Below the pieces are notes generated by a model. The model saw nothing but the letters and a program-made list of their open reading frames with translations. It did no database searches and had not been told where the DNA came from. A stretch of DNA of 64,000 nucleotides from Thermohalobaculum sp038534135 (lineage in GTDB: Bacteria > Pseudomonadota > Alphaproteobacteria > Rhodobacterales > Rhodobacteraceae): assembly GCA_038534135.1 (NCBI GenBank), contig JBCAXJ010000020.1, forward strand, positions 1-64,000, written 5' to 3'. The position numbers and the translations under genes are program-made. Positions 25,303 to 33,647 of this stretch are shown here, piece after piece. Within the stretch, counting starts at the first letter, position 1, and each line of letters opens with the position of its first letter.

Positions 25303-26136
25303 ATGGCCATTCCCAGCGCATTGACCATTGCCGCGTCTGACTCCTGCGGCGCCGACGGATTGCAGGCGGACCTGCGGACCTTCGCCGCGCTCAAGGTGCA
25401 TGGCGCCAGTGTGGTCACACTCGTCACGGCCCAGAACACGGAAAACGTCACCGCAGTCGAGTTCATGCCGCCCGCGCTGATCGAGGCGCAGATCCGCGCG
25501 GTCTTCGACGACATGACCATCATGGCCGTGAAGATCGGCGCGCTGGGCAGCGTCGAAAGCATCGAGACCGTGGCACGGACACTCAAGGACGTGATCCCGG
25601 AAGACGCCGTGATCCCGATCGTCGCCGACCCGGTGATGACCAATCACGCGGGCGAGCTTCTGGTCGATCAGGCGGTGATCGACGCCTGGAAGACGCACAT
25701 CCTGCCGATGGCGACGGTCGTCACACCGAATCTGGCCGAGTCAGCATTGCTGACCGGCCACGACAGGCCGCAGACGCTGGGTGATCTGATGGAGATCGGC
25801 GATGCGCTGGTCGAGGCAGGTGTCACCGAGGCGCTGGTCAGCGGCGGCCAAGGCAAGGCCGAGAACTCGATCGACATCCTGATCTCGAACAACCGCCCGC
25901 CAGTGCAATTGCGCGCCGAGCGGATGACGCGGGAGAACATGCGCGGGCTGTCCAGCACGCTGACCGCCGCGATTGCCGCCCACATCGCGCACGAGATTGC
26001 ACCCTACGAGGCGATCCAGGTCTCGAAAGTGTTCCTTTCGGGCGCCATCGACACGGCCGATACGTTCAGCATCGGCAAGGGCCCGGGGCCGGTGCACCAG
26101 CTCCACCGCATGTGGGAGAGCCGTCAGAAGACCTGA
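25303..26136 (+). CDS. ThiD-like (HMP kinase family) protein with altered active site
   Basis: 277 residues from the ATG at 25303; the frame is open upstream but that overlaps the previous gene in another frame. ALTIAASDSCGADGLQADLRTFAAL, VTLVTAQNTENV, DPVMTNHAGELLV and VVTPNLAESALL follow ThiD (hydroxymethylpyrimidine/phosphomethylpyrimidine kinase) point for point. But the anion-hole motif GTGCT of ThiD is replaced by RGLSSTLTAA, so the usual catalytic Cys is missing, and SGGAGIQ reads CGADGLQ. It may phosphorylate another compound or be non-catalytic. No other thiamine genes are near. Confidence 0.75.
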   Translation: MAIPSALTIAASDSCGADGLQADLRTFAALKVHGASVVTLVTAQNTENVTAVEFMPPALIEAQIRAVFDDMTIMAVKIGALGSVESIETVARTLKDVIPEDAVIPIVADPVMTNHAGELLVDQAVIDAWKTHILPMATVVTPNLAESALLTGHDRPQTLGDLMEIGDALVEAGVTEALVSGGQGKAENSIDILISNNRPPVQLRAERMTRENMRGLSSTLTAAIAAHIAHEIAPYEAIQVSKVFLSGAIDTADTFSIGKGPGPVHQLHRMWESRQKT

Positions 26137-26220
26137 CGCCGCCGCGCTTCCGCGGTTGTTCGCCACGCCACCCGGCTGTAGGGTCCGCGCCGACTTTTCC
26201 ATCGGATCCGGGGACCCGTA

Positions 26221-27018
26221 ATGTTTGAAGACGTCTTTACGCTGCAAAGCCTGCTGAACCTTGCCGTCCTGATTTTCCTGCAGGCGGTTCTGGGCTTCGA
26301 CAACCTTTTATACATCAGCATCGAATCGAAGCGCGCGCCGGTCGAGAACCAGGCGGCAGTTCGAAAGTGGGGGATCATCATCGCAATCGCGCTGCGGATT
26401 GTCCTGTTGTTCACGATGATCCAGTTGCTCGAAAGCCTGACCGACCCGTTCTTCACCATCGACATTCCGGGCGTCATTCATGGCGAGTTCAACTTTGCCT
26501 CGGTGGTCTTCCTGCTGGGGGGCGGCTTCCTGATGTACACCGCGATCAAGGAGATCAGCCACCTGCTGGCAACCGATCATCTGGATCATGGGCCAGAGGA
26601 CAAATCCTCGAAGTCAGCGGCGTCCGTGATCGCGATGATCGTGCTGATGAACCTGATCTTCTCGTTCGACTCGATCCTGTCGGCGGTTGCCATCACCGAT
26701 GTCTTCCTGATCCTGGCGATCGCGATCATCCTGTCGGGACTGGGCATGCTGCTGCTGGCCGACCGGGTCTCGGAGTTTCTGGAACGCAACCGGAAATACG
26801 AGGTGCTGGGCCTGTTCATCCTGCTTATCGTCGCCGTGGTGCTGCTCGGCGAAGGCGGGCACGTCGCGCACCTGACACTGTTCGGCTATCCGGTCGAGGC
26901 GATGTCGAAGACCACCTTCTACTTCTCGATCGTCGTGCTGGTCATCGTCGACATCATCCAGTCGGGCTATCAGAAAAAGCTCGAGGTCATGCGCCGGGCC
27001 GGGGCTGACAGACCCTGA
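26221..27018 (+). CDS. TerC-family integral membrane protein
   Basis: 265 residues with about seven hydrophobic helices. VLGFDNLLYISI and FSFDSILSAVAITD carry the two conserved membrane aspartates of the TerC/Alx/YkoY family, which handle divalent metals such as manganese or take part in tellurite-type stress responses. A His/Asp-rich cytoplasmic loop (ATDHLDHGPEDK) is present. The start ATG at 26221 directly follows GGGGACCCGTA. Two codons separate it from the next gene, so they are probably coupled. Confidence 0.88.
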   Translation: MFEDVFTLQSLLNLAVLIFLQAVLGFDNLLYISIESKRAPVENQAAVRKWGIIIAIALRIVLLFTMIQLLESLTDPFFTIDIPGVIHGEFNFASVVFLLGGGFLMYTAIKEISHLLATDHLDHGPEDKSSKSAASVIAMIVLMNLIFSFDSILSAVAITDVFLILAIAIILSGLGMLLLADRVSEFLERNRKYEVLGLFILLIVAVVLLGEGGHVAHLTLFGYPVEAMSKTTFYFSIVVLVIVDIIQSGYQKKLEVMRRAGADRP

Positions 27019-27020
27019 AC

Positions 27021-27797
27021 ATGCGCCTGCTGAGTTCGATCACGGATGCCGGGCCGGATGCGGCGGGCGCCGTGATCGTCTCGGGCTCGCATGGCGGGCT
27101 CTACCCGGCGGTGGTGGCCTCGCGCGCGGGCGCACGTGCGGTGATCTTCAATGATGCGGGCGGCGGTGCCGGAACCGCAGGCGTCGATGCCCTGGCACGG
27201 GTCGGGATGGCGGCAGCCGCCGTGGACTGCTTCAGTGCCTTGATCGGCTCCGCCGAGGACATGGTTGCCAATGGGGTCTTGAGCCACGTTAACGAAACAG
27301 CTGCCGATCTTGGCCTATCTGCCGGTAGATCGGTCTTCGAGGCGGTCGCGATTCTGGAAAGCGCGCCTGTCCCGTCAGGCCAGTTGGAAAAGATCGCCGA
27401 AGCACGGTCCGACGTGACGCTGGAGACCGGACCTATCTGCCTGTTGGTAGATTCCGCGTCACTGGTCGCACCAGAGGATACGGGGCGGATCATCATAACC
27501 GGGTCACATGGCGGGCTGATCGGCGGTGACCCGGCGCGGGCCTTGAAAGCCGAGGCGCGGCTCGCGGTCTTCAACGACGCCGGAATTGGCAAGGACAGGA
27601 TCGGGGTGTCCCGCCTGCCGGCCCTCGAGGCGCGCGGCGTCGCGGCGTTGACGGTTGCCCACACCAGTGCGCGGATCGGCGATGCTCAATCGGCGTTGGA
27701 GACCGGCGTGATCAGTGCGGCGAACAAGGCGGCGCAGGATCTCGGCGCAGCGGACGGTCAGGCGCTCGCAACGTTCCTTGCGACGCTCCCAACCTAA
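27021..27797 (+). CDS. Uncharacterised protein with internal tandem duplication
   Basis: 258 residues made of two similar halves. VIVSGSHGGLYPAVVA...AVIFNDAGGG...GVDALARVGMAAAAV and IIITGSHGGLIGGDPA...LAVFNDAGIG...GVSRLPALEARGVAALTV line up, as do ANGVLSHVNETAADLGL and ETGVISAANKAAQDLGA. Each half has SGSHGG and FNDAG loops that look like ligand or catalytic loops. No signal peptide. I do not recognise a characterised family. It ends in a 4-base tail-to-tail overlap with the next, opposite-strand gene. Two CTAYC palindromes lie inside it. Confidence 0.75.
   Translation: MRLLSSITDAGPDAAGAVIVSGSHGGLYPAVVASRAGARAVIFNDAGGGAGTAGVDALARVGMAAAAVDCFSALIGSAEDMVANGVLSHVNETAADLGLSAGRSVFEAVAILESAPVPSGQLEKIAEARSDVTLETGPICLLVDSASLVAPEDTGRIIITGSHGGLIGGDPARALKAEARLAVFNDAGIGKDRIGVSRLPALEARGVAALTVAHTSARIGDAQSALETGVISAANKAAQDLGAADGQALATFLATLPT
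27315..27328 (+). repeat. CTAYC palindrome copy 6 (N4 spacer)
   Basis: CTATC-TGCC-GGTAG, 14 bases, the most regular copy, extended to CCTATCTGCCGGTAGATC. It lies inside the duplicated-domain gene encoding LSAGR and uses the rare codons CTA and AGA. Confidence 0.5.
27433..27450 (+). repeat. CTAYC palindrome copy 7 (N8 spacer)
   Basis: CTATC-TGCCTGTT-GGTAG, 18 bases, inside the duplicated-domain gene 105 bases after copy 6; same left part CCTATCTGCC and right part GGTAGAT. Confidence 0.5.
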
Positions 27798-28081
27798 CCG
27801 GGCGATAACGCCCAAGTTTCGACCTGCTTGTCGATGATCCAGGATGCGACCTCGGCATCGAAGGCCTTGAAGTGGGCACTCTCAAGATGCGCATCGAAGG
27901 CTGCACGGTCGTCATAGATCTCATACAGGAACGTTCGCGCCGGATCGGCGGGATCGGTCCAGACATCGAACCTCTGGCATCCGGGCTCGGTCAGGCTGTC
28001 CGCGGCCTGCTGCTGGACGCGCGTGGCGAATGCCTCGGCCTTGTCTTTGGCGGCAGTGAAGATGACGGTTACCAGATACAT
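27794..28081 (-). CDS. ABM-type (antibiotic biosynthesis monooxygenase) small protein
   Basis: 95 residues from the ATG at 28081, with GGGGG upstream. MYLVTVIFTAAKDKAEAFATRVQQQAADSLTEPGCQRFDVW and TFLYEIYDDRAAFDAHLESAHFKAF are the ABM dimeric ferredoxin-like fold (YgiN/LsrG type). Such proteins act on quinones, heme or signalling molecules without cofactor. It is transcribed against the oxygenase block and diverges from the IPMDH-like gene at 28195. Confidence 0.85.
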   Translation of the reverse strand: MYLVTVIFTAAKDKAEAFATRVQQQAADSLTEPGCQRFDVWTDPADPARTFLYEIYDDRAAFDAHLESAHFKAFDAEVASWIIDKQVETWALSPG

Positions 28082-28194
28082 CCAATCCCCCTTTGCACCG
28101 GACGGGAAGCAGGTTTCCACCTGCTCCGGCTTGCCCTTGGTCAGATCAGACGGTCTAGTGGCGCGCAAGCAAGATCATGCAGGGAGCACCGGGC

Positions 28195-29301
28195 ATGTCG
28201 AACATATCCGATTTCAATATTGCAGTGATGCCGGGCGACGGGATCGGCGCCGAGATCACCGAGCCGTGTCTGCGTCTGCTGGAGCGGGCTGCCGCACGGA
28301 CGGGCGGGTTGGCCTTCCGGTTCAACACGCTCGAGGGCGGGGCCGGATACTACCGCGACCACGGCGTCTCGATGCCTGCAGAGACACGGACCGGGGCCGC
28401 CCAGGCCGACGCGATCCTGCTCGCCGCGATGGGATTGCCGGATGTGCGCCAGCCGGACGGGCGCGAGGTCGGGCCACAACTGGAGCTGCGCTTTGAATAC
28501 GGGCTCTATGCCGGGGTGCGTCCGGTGAAGCCGGTGCCCGGCGTGCGCCCGATCCTGGCCGATCCGAAAGCGCACGAGATCGACTATGTCATCGTCCGCG
28601 AGTCGACCGAGGGCCTGTTCGCACCCTGGTGTCCCGGCGAAATCATCGAGGATCGCGAAGCGCGCGAGACGCTGGCGCTGACGCGCGACACGTCAGAGAA
28701 ACTCTACGATTTCTGCTTTGCCCTGGCCCGGCAGCGGCAAGCGGCGGGTGTGGGTCAGAACAAGGTCACCCATGTCGACAAGGCGAACGTCTTCGCCGCG
28801 TTCAAGTGGCAGCGCGACATCTTCTATGAACGCGCCGCGCAAAATACGGACGTGACCGCCGATCACGCCTATATCGACGCCTTCGCAATGCACATGGTCC
28901 AGAAGCCCTGGTCGATCGATGTCGCCGTGACCGAGAACCAGTTCGGCGACATCCTCTCGGACCTTGGTGCAGCACTCATGGGCGGCTTGGGCTATGCGCC
29001 CTCGGCCGATATCGGCGATGCGCACGCGGTCTTCCAGCCTTGCCACGGGACCGCGCCCGACATCGCGGGCAAGGGCCTTGCGAATCCGACGGCAATGGTC
29101 CTGTCGGCGGCGATGATGCTGGACTGGCTGGCCGAGAAGCACGGATCGTCCGAGACAGCGCAGGCCGGGGGCCTGATCCGCCGGGCTGTGGAGGCCGCGT
29201 TTAAGGACGGCACTCTGATCACCTGCGAGCTTGGCGGTTCGGCTGGCACATCGGCGGTCTATGACGCGGTGAACGCTCAGATCGACCGGCTCGATCCATG
29301 A
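28195..29301 (+). CDS. Isopropylmalate/isocitrate/tartrate dehydrogenase family enzyme
   Basis: 368 residues from the ATG at 28195 (CAGGGAG upstream). AVMPGDGIGAEITEPCLRLL opens the family; RESTEGLFAPWCPG, KVTHVDKANVFAAFKWQRDIF and TENQFGDILSDLGAALMGGLG give the catalytic Lys and the metal-binding Asp residues; HGTAPDIAGKGLANP completes it. It is a NAD-dependent beta-decarboxylating dehydrogenase. It is unlikely to be LeuB because it is coupled (ATGA) to a sugar-type oxidoreductase instead of leu genes; tartrate or another hydroxyacid is possible. Confidence 0.85.
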   Translation: MSNISDFNIAVMPGDGIGAEITEPCLRLLERAAARTGGLAFRFNTLEGGAGYYRDHGVSMPAETRTGAAQADAILLAAMGLPDVRQPDGREVGPQLELRFEYGLYAGVRPVKPVPGVRPILADPKAHEIDYVIVRESTEGLFAPWCPGEIIEDREARETLALTRDTSEKLYDFCFALARQRQAAGVGQNKVTHVDKANVFAAFKWQRDIFYERAAQNTDVTADHAYIDAFAMHMVQKPWSIDVAVTENQFGDILSDLGAALMGGLGYAPSADIGDAHAVFQPCHGTAPDIAGKGLANPTAMVLSAAMMLDWLAEKHGSSETAQAGGLIRRAVEAAFKDGTLITCELGGSAGTSAVYDAVNAQIDRLDP

Positions 29302-30308
29302 CACGCGTCGCGGTCATCGGTGCGGGCTATTTCGGTCGTTTTCACTACGATGCCTGGGCGCGGATGGAGGGTGCGGACCTGATCGCCGCCTGTGCGCTGC
29401 AAGGTGCCGACGAGATCGCGGCAGAGTACGGCATCGCCGCCTATACAGATGTCGAGACGATGCTCGAACGGACGAAACCGGATCTGGTCGACATCACCAC
29501 GCCGCCGACGACCCATGTCGAGATGATCAGGGCCATTGCCCCCAGTGTGAAGCAGATCATCTGCCAGAAGCCGTTCTGCGGTGACCATGACGGCGCGCAG
29601 GCCGGGATCGCCGCCGCCGAAGAACACGGCGCTCGGGTGGTCGTGCACGAGAATTTCCGCTTCCAGCCCTGGTACCGCGAGATCAAGGCGCTGCTGGATG
29701 CGGGCACGCTCGGCGAGATCTATCAGGTGACGTTCTGCCTGCGCCCGGGCGATGGTCAAGGACCGGATGCCTACCTCGCGCGGCAGCCGTATTTCCAACA
29801 GATGCAGCGCTTCCTGGTGCACGAGACGGCGATTCACTGGATCGACACGTTCCGCTATCTGCTCGGCGAAGTGACCGAAGTCTTTGCCGATCTGCGCCGA
29901 CTGAATCCCGCGATCGCGGGAGAGGATGCAGGCATGATCCTGTTTCGTTTCGCCAATGGGCCACGCGGTCTGTTTGACGGCAATCGGCTTGCTGATCATG
30001 CAGCGGAGAACCGGCGTCTGACGATGGGTGAGCTCGAGATCGAGGGGGCGATAGCAAGCCTGCGGCTGGACGGCGATGGCGGGATCTGGCTGCGCGACCA
30101 TGGCTCGAACGACTGGCGCACGCACGAATATGTCTGGCGCGACCACCAGTTCGGTGGCGACTGCGTCTACCTGACCAACCGGGCGGCGCTGGACGCATTT
30201 CGCGCGGGCACCCCGGCCGAGACCGAGGCGCAGGCCTATCTGCGAAACATCGCAATCGAAGAGGCTGTCTACCAAAGCGACCGGACTGGCGGCTGGATCT
30301 CAGTCTAG
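29298..30308 (+). CDS. Gfo/Idh/MocA family oxidoreductase
   Basis: 336 residues. RVAVIGAGYFGRFHYDAW is the N-terminal NAD(P) loop; CQKPFCGDHDG is the EKP-type motif with the catalytic Lys (QKP here), and HENFRFQPWYREIKALLDAGTLGEIY and VHETAIHWIDTFRYLLG hold the substrate-site His and Asp region. The ATG overlaps the previous stop by four bases, so both act together, probably in catabolism of a sugar acid or polyol. The substrate is not known. Confidence 0.88.
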   Translation: MTRVAVIGAGYFGRFHYDAWARMEGADLIAACALQGADEIAAEYGIAAYTDVETMLERTKPDLVDITTPPTTHVEMIRAIAPSVKQIICQKPFCGDHDGAQAGIAAAEEHGARVVVHENFRFQPWYREIKALLDAGTLGEIYQVTFCLRPGDGQGPDAYLARQPYFQQMQRFLVHETAIHWIDTFRYLLGEVTEVFADLRRLNPAIAGEDAGMILFRFANGPRGLFDGNRLADHAAENRRLTMGELEIEGAIASLRLDGDGGIWLRDHGSNDWRTHEYVWRDHQFGGDCVYLTNRAALDAFRAGTPAETEAQAYLRNIAIEEAVYQSDRTGGWISV

Positions 30309-30419
30309 CAACCGCCAGGTCATCCCGCCCCAGGCCGGTAACGCTAGGTCGATGCGGTATTATAAGCGTGTTTACGTGACGTTGCTATGGACGGGGAATT
30401 GATCCGTGGGAAGACCGTC

Positions 30420-32900
30420 ATGTCGAAGCAGATTACCCGTGCGTACCTAAATCGAAGACACTGGCTCGCGACGCTGACGATCCTGCTTGTCCTGACAGCG
30501 ACCGTCGGGATCGGCGCTTATCAACTTCAATCCATTCAGAACAACGCTCGGTACTCCGCAGCCTTCGTCCAGTTGAATGAAACCTCAAACGACGTCGAAC
30601 GGGCCGTCCTGCAAGTTGGACTTTCCGGCGAAAACCTGGGCGACGCGACGGCGGGCGCGGACCTACCGACGGCTGCCGCAAATGATCTGAATACCGCGAT
30701 CGTCTCCCTGGCCGAGGTGTACACCGCCTTGCGGCTTTCGGATCCGGACGCCGACGACGTCGAGGGCAACGAAGAGGAACTGGAAGAAAACGAGATCTTC
30801 GAGACCCTTGGTCTGGATCTCGTCGCGCTTGACCAAAAATTCGGCCTGTCGCCCCGCGCAATGCCGAAAGAGATGGTTCTGTTGTGGGAGGACGAGGAAG
30901 ACGAGGCCGCCGAAGGTGCCGCGGGGGCGTCCGCGAAAAATGCTGCGGAGCCTGCGGAGGAGGCGGAGCTTCTGGAAGAAAACATCGGTGAATTCCTGCG
31001 CATGGCAATGGAAATTCATGCCGCATCCACGACGGGCGCCGCGCTGAACTACACTGACCTCAAACGCACGAGCGATCACTTCGAGACGAACGTCCGACCC
31101 GCACTGGGAGATTTGACGATCGCGATCCGGCAGAGTTCGGAGCGCACCGCGAACGCAGCCCTCGGGATCCTCGCGGCAGGTGCGATCATCTGCGCGATCG
31201 TTGCTTTGGTGAATGCGATCTTCCTGTTCCGACCCATGGCGAGAGCCGTCGTCGACCACCAACTGGAGCTGGAGACCGAACGCGACCGCGCGGTTGTCTC
31301 GGCGCAGGCAAAGAAGGATTTCCTGGCGGTCATGAGCCACGAGCTGAGAACGCCGATGAACGGGGTTCTCGGCTTTGCCAGCCTGACGCTGCAAACGGAC
31401 CTCTCGCGGCAGCAACGCGATTACGTCGAGACGATCCAGTCCTCGGGTGAGGGGCTTCTCGAGCTTTTGAACGCGATCCTGGATCTGTCGAAGGTCGAAG
31501 CGGGATCGCTGGAACTGGAACCGCACCGCTTCTCGATCAAGGACATAGTCGATTCGGCGGTGCAGCTGATGTCTGCACAGGCCTTCGAGAAACGTCTCGA
31601 TCTTACCCATTATGTCGATGCCGATCTTCCCAAAGAGCTCCAGGGCGACAGCGGCCTGATCAGAAAACTGATGCTCAATCTCGTCAGCAACGCGGTGAAA
31701 TTCACCGAGACCGGAGGCGTCGCGATCGAGGTTCGCGAAGCACGCGCAGCTACGCCAGAGGCGCCGAACAGCTTCATGATCGAGATCACCGTCAGCGACA
31801 CCGGGATCGGGATTCCGGATGACAAGCAGGCGATGATCTTTGATCGCTTCTCACAGGCCGATGCCTCGACCAAGCGCCTATATGAAGGCACGGGACTGGG
31901 TCTGGCGATCTGCAAGGAAATCGCCGAGCTGATGGGCGGGCGCATCTGGGTCGAAAGCATGGTCGGCGCCGGCAGCACGTTCCGGGCAATCCTGAAACTC
32001 GACCAGATCGAACCGCAACCCAAGTCGCTGCGTGAAGACAGTGGCCACGATCTGTCCGGGACACGCGTGCTGATTGTCGACGACAACGATCTGAACTGCC
32101 GGATCGCGACCCTGCAACTCGCCACCTACGGCGCCACCACCGCCTCGGTGTCCTCGGCGGACGCAGCCATCGTGGCGCTCGCCGATGCAATGCGGGACGG
32201 TGCACCCTATGGGCTGTGCCTGATCGATCAGATGATGCCGGTTACGGATGGTATTTCGTTGTTGCGGATGATCCGGTCGAGCGAGCGCTTCAAAGACCTC
32301 AGAACCGTGCTGTCCTCATCGGCGGGCGTGCAGTCGGACGAGGACGCGCGCGGTCTCGGCTTCGATGCGGCCGTACCGAAGCCGGTGAACCAGGATCGGC
32401 TCGTCGGGACAATCGCGGCCTTGCTCGGCGATGACAGGACGACCGAAGTCGAGACGGAATTGGACGAGATGTTCAGAAGCGCCGAGACCGAGGTACCTGC
32501 CCCGCCGGAAACGGCCCCGCGCCTGCTGGTCGTCGAGGACAACAGCGCCAATCTGAAGCTGGCAAGGCTGCTGCTGGAAGGCGCGGGTTACACCGTCGAC
32601 AAGGCCGTCAACGGTGTCGAGGCTGTCGCCGCCGCAACACAGTTCACATACCAAGCCATCCTGATGGACATTCGCATGCCGATCATGGACGGAATCGAAG
32701 CGACCCAGCGGATCCGCAAACTCCCCGGCAGCCGGGCGCTGACACCCGTTATCGCAATGACGGCAGACATCGCGGAACACGCGGAAGACGATCTGCGAAG
32801 TGCTGGAATGCAGGCCATCATCACCAAGCCGATCGATGCACAAAAGCTGATGTCCACGCTGAACGAGTTCGCTCCGGTGCAAACCGACACGGCGGCCTAA
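30420..32900 (+). CDS. Hybrid sensor histidine kinase with two receiver domains
   Basis: 826 residues from the ATG at 30420 (GGGAAG upstream; an ATG at 30387 has no such site). A membrane helix near the N-terminus (LATLTILLVLTATVGIGAY), an extracytoplasmic region rich in Glu/Asp (GNEEELEENEIFE, EDEEDEAAEG), a second helix (ALGILAAGAIICAIVALVNAI), then HisKA with His307 in SHELRTP, an ATPase domain (MLNLVSNAVKF, DTGIGIPDD, GTGLGLAICKE), and two REC domains with Asp603 (LIDQMMP) and Asp750 (LMDIRMP). REC2 ends with the usual Lys in ITKPI. No partner regulator or phosphotransfer gene is adjacent. Signal unknown. Confidence 0.9.
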   Translation: MSKQITRAYLNRRHWLATLTILLVLTATVGIGAYQLQSIQNNARYSAAFVQLNETSNDVERAVLQVGLSGENLGDATAGADLPTAAANDLNTAIVSLAEVYTALRLSDPDADDVEGNEEELEENEIFETLGLDLVALDQKFGLSPRAMPKEMVLLWEDEEDEAAEGAAGASAKNAAEPAEEAELLEENIGEFLRMAMEIHAASTTGAALNYTDLKRTSDHFETNVRPALGDLTIAIRQSSERTANAALGILAAGAIICAIVALVNAIFLFRPMARAVVDHQLELETERDRAVVSAQAKKDFLAVMSHELRTPMNGVLGFASLTLQTDLSRQQRDYVETIQSSGEGLLELLNAILDLSKVEAGSLELEPHRFSIKDIVDSAVQLMSAQAFEKRLDLTHYVDADLPKELQGDSGLIRKLMLNLVSNAVKFTETGGVAIEVREARAATPEAPNSFMIEITVSDTGIGIPDDKQAMIFDRFSQADASTKRLYEGTGLGLAICKEIAELMGGRIWVESMVGAGSTFRAILKLDQIEPQPKSLREDSGHDLSGTRVLIVDDNDLNCRIATLQLATYGATTASVSSADAAIVALADAMRDGAPYGLCLIDQMMPVTDGISLLRMIRSSERFKDLRTVLSSSAGVQSDEDARGLGFDAAVPKPVNQDRLVGTIAALLGDDRTTEVETELDEMFRSAETEVPAPPETAPRLLVVEDNSANLKLARLLLEGAGYTVDKAVNGVEAVAAATQFTYQAILMDIRMPIMDGIEATQRIRKLPGSRALTPVIAMTADIAEHAEDDLRSAGMQAIITKPIDAQKLMSTLNEFAPVQTDTAA

Positions 32901-32931
32901 CGCGTCTGCTCACGCCGGACCCGCTTTGCGG

Positions 32932-33222
32932 TTAGCCACCTTCCCCGAAACAGTCAGCGATCAGATCGCTCAAGGCCGCCGCCAACAACTCGGAATCCGG
33001 CCCGGTGCACGTCACTTCGATCGTCGTGCCTTTGGCCGCCGCCAGCATCAGCAGTCCCATGATCGAGTCGCCACCAACGGTTTGGCCGTCCCGGCTGACG
33101 GTGGCCTTAGCATCATGGGCTTCGACCGTTTCCACGAACCGAGCCGAGGCACGGGCATGCAGCCCTTTCTCGTTGATGATCTGCAGGACCGTGGTGATGC
33201 CGTCCATCGTGCCTGCGCTCAC
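32932..33222 (-). CDS. ptsH: HPr phosphocarrier
   Basis: 96 residues from the GTG at 33222, which overlaps the EIIA stop (GTGA) and has GAAGGGG upstream; an ATG at 33207 is an alternative. LQIINEKGLHARASARFVETV has the active His22, and GGDSIMGLLMLAA has the regulatory Ser53 that HprK phosphorylates. HPr passes phosphate from enzyme I to EIIA proteins. Enzyme I is not in the window. In this alphaproteobacterial arrangement the relay is regulatory and has no sugar permease. Confidence 0.92.
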   Translation of the reverse strand: MSAGTMDGITTVLQIINEKGLHARASARFVETVEAHDAKATVSRDGQTVGGDSIMGLLMLAAAKGTTIEVTCTGPDSELLAAALSDLIADCFGEGG

Positions 33223-33647
33223 GCCGCCCCTTCGGCGTTCAGGATCGAATTGGCAGAGTTCACGTATTTGCGTCCGGCCTCCAGCGCGCTTCGCACAGCC
33301 TCGTCCAGGTCCCGATCCCGCATCTTCGCAAGCTTCACCAGCATCGGCAGATTGGCGCCGTAGATCACCTCGACCCCCGGCTCCGACATGACGCCGTGCG
33401 CGAGGTTCGATGGCGTACCGCCAAACATGTCCGTGACGACCACAACACCCGCCCCCTGGCGCACGTCGGCAACCGCCTGCTCGATCATGTTCTGACATTT
33501 GCGCAGATCGTCATTAGGCCCGATCGCAATTGCCCGCATGCCGTCTTGTGGTCCCACGACATGCTCGGTCGCGGCCAACAGAGCCTCGGCCAGCGCACCA
33601 TGTGCCACGATCACAAGCCCGATCTGCGCCCCAGCCTTGGTCGTCAT
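33219..33647 (-). CDS. PTS EIIA component, mannose family
   Basis: 142 residues. IGLVIVAHGALAEALLAA has the phosphorylatable His16; GVVVVTDMFGGTPSNLA is the second hallmark of the EIIA-Man fold. There is no EIIB, EIIC or EIID nearby, so it acts as a stand-alone regulatory EIIA, as in other Rhizobiales and Rhodobacterales. Its ATG overlaps the RapZ stop by four bases, and its stop overlaps the HPr start, giving tight translational coupling. Confidence 0.9.
   Translation of the reverse strand: MTTKAGAQIGLVIVAHGALAEALLAATEHVVGPQDGMRAIAIGPNDDLRKCQNMIEQAVADVRQGAGVVVVTDMFGGTPSNLAHGVMSEPGVEVIYGANLPMLVKLAKMRDRDLDEAVRSALEAGRKYVNSANSILNAEGAA

Noticed and set aside
30358..30365. TATTATAA as a -10 box for the hybrid kinase
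   Set aside because: The AT-rich word is suggestive, but no -35 element at a reasonable distance could be seen.
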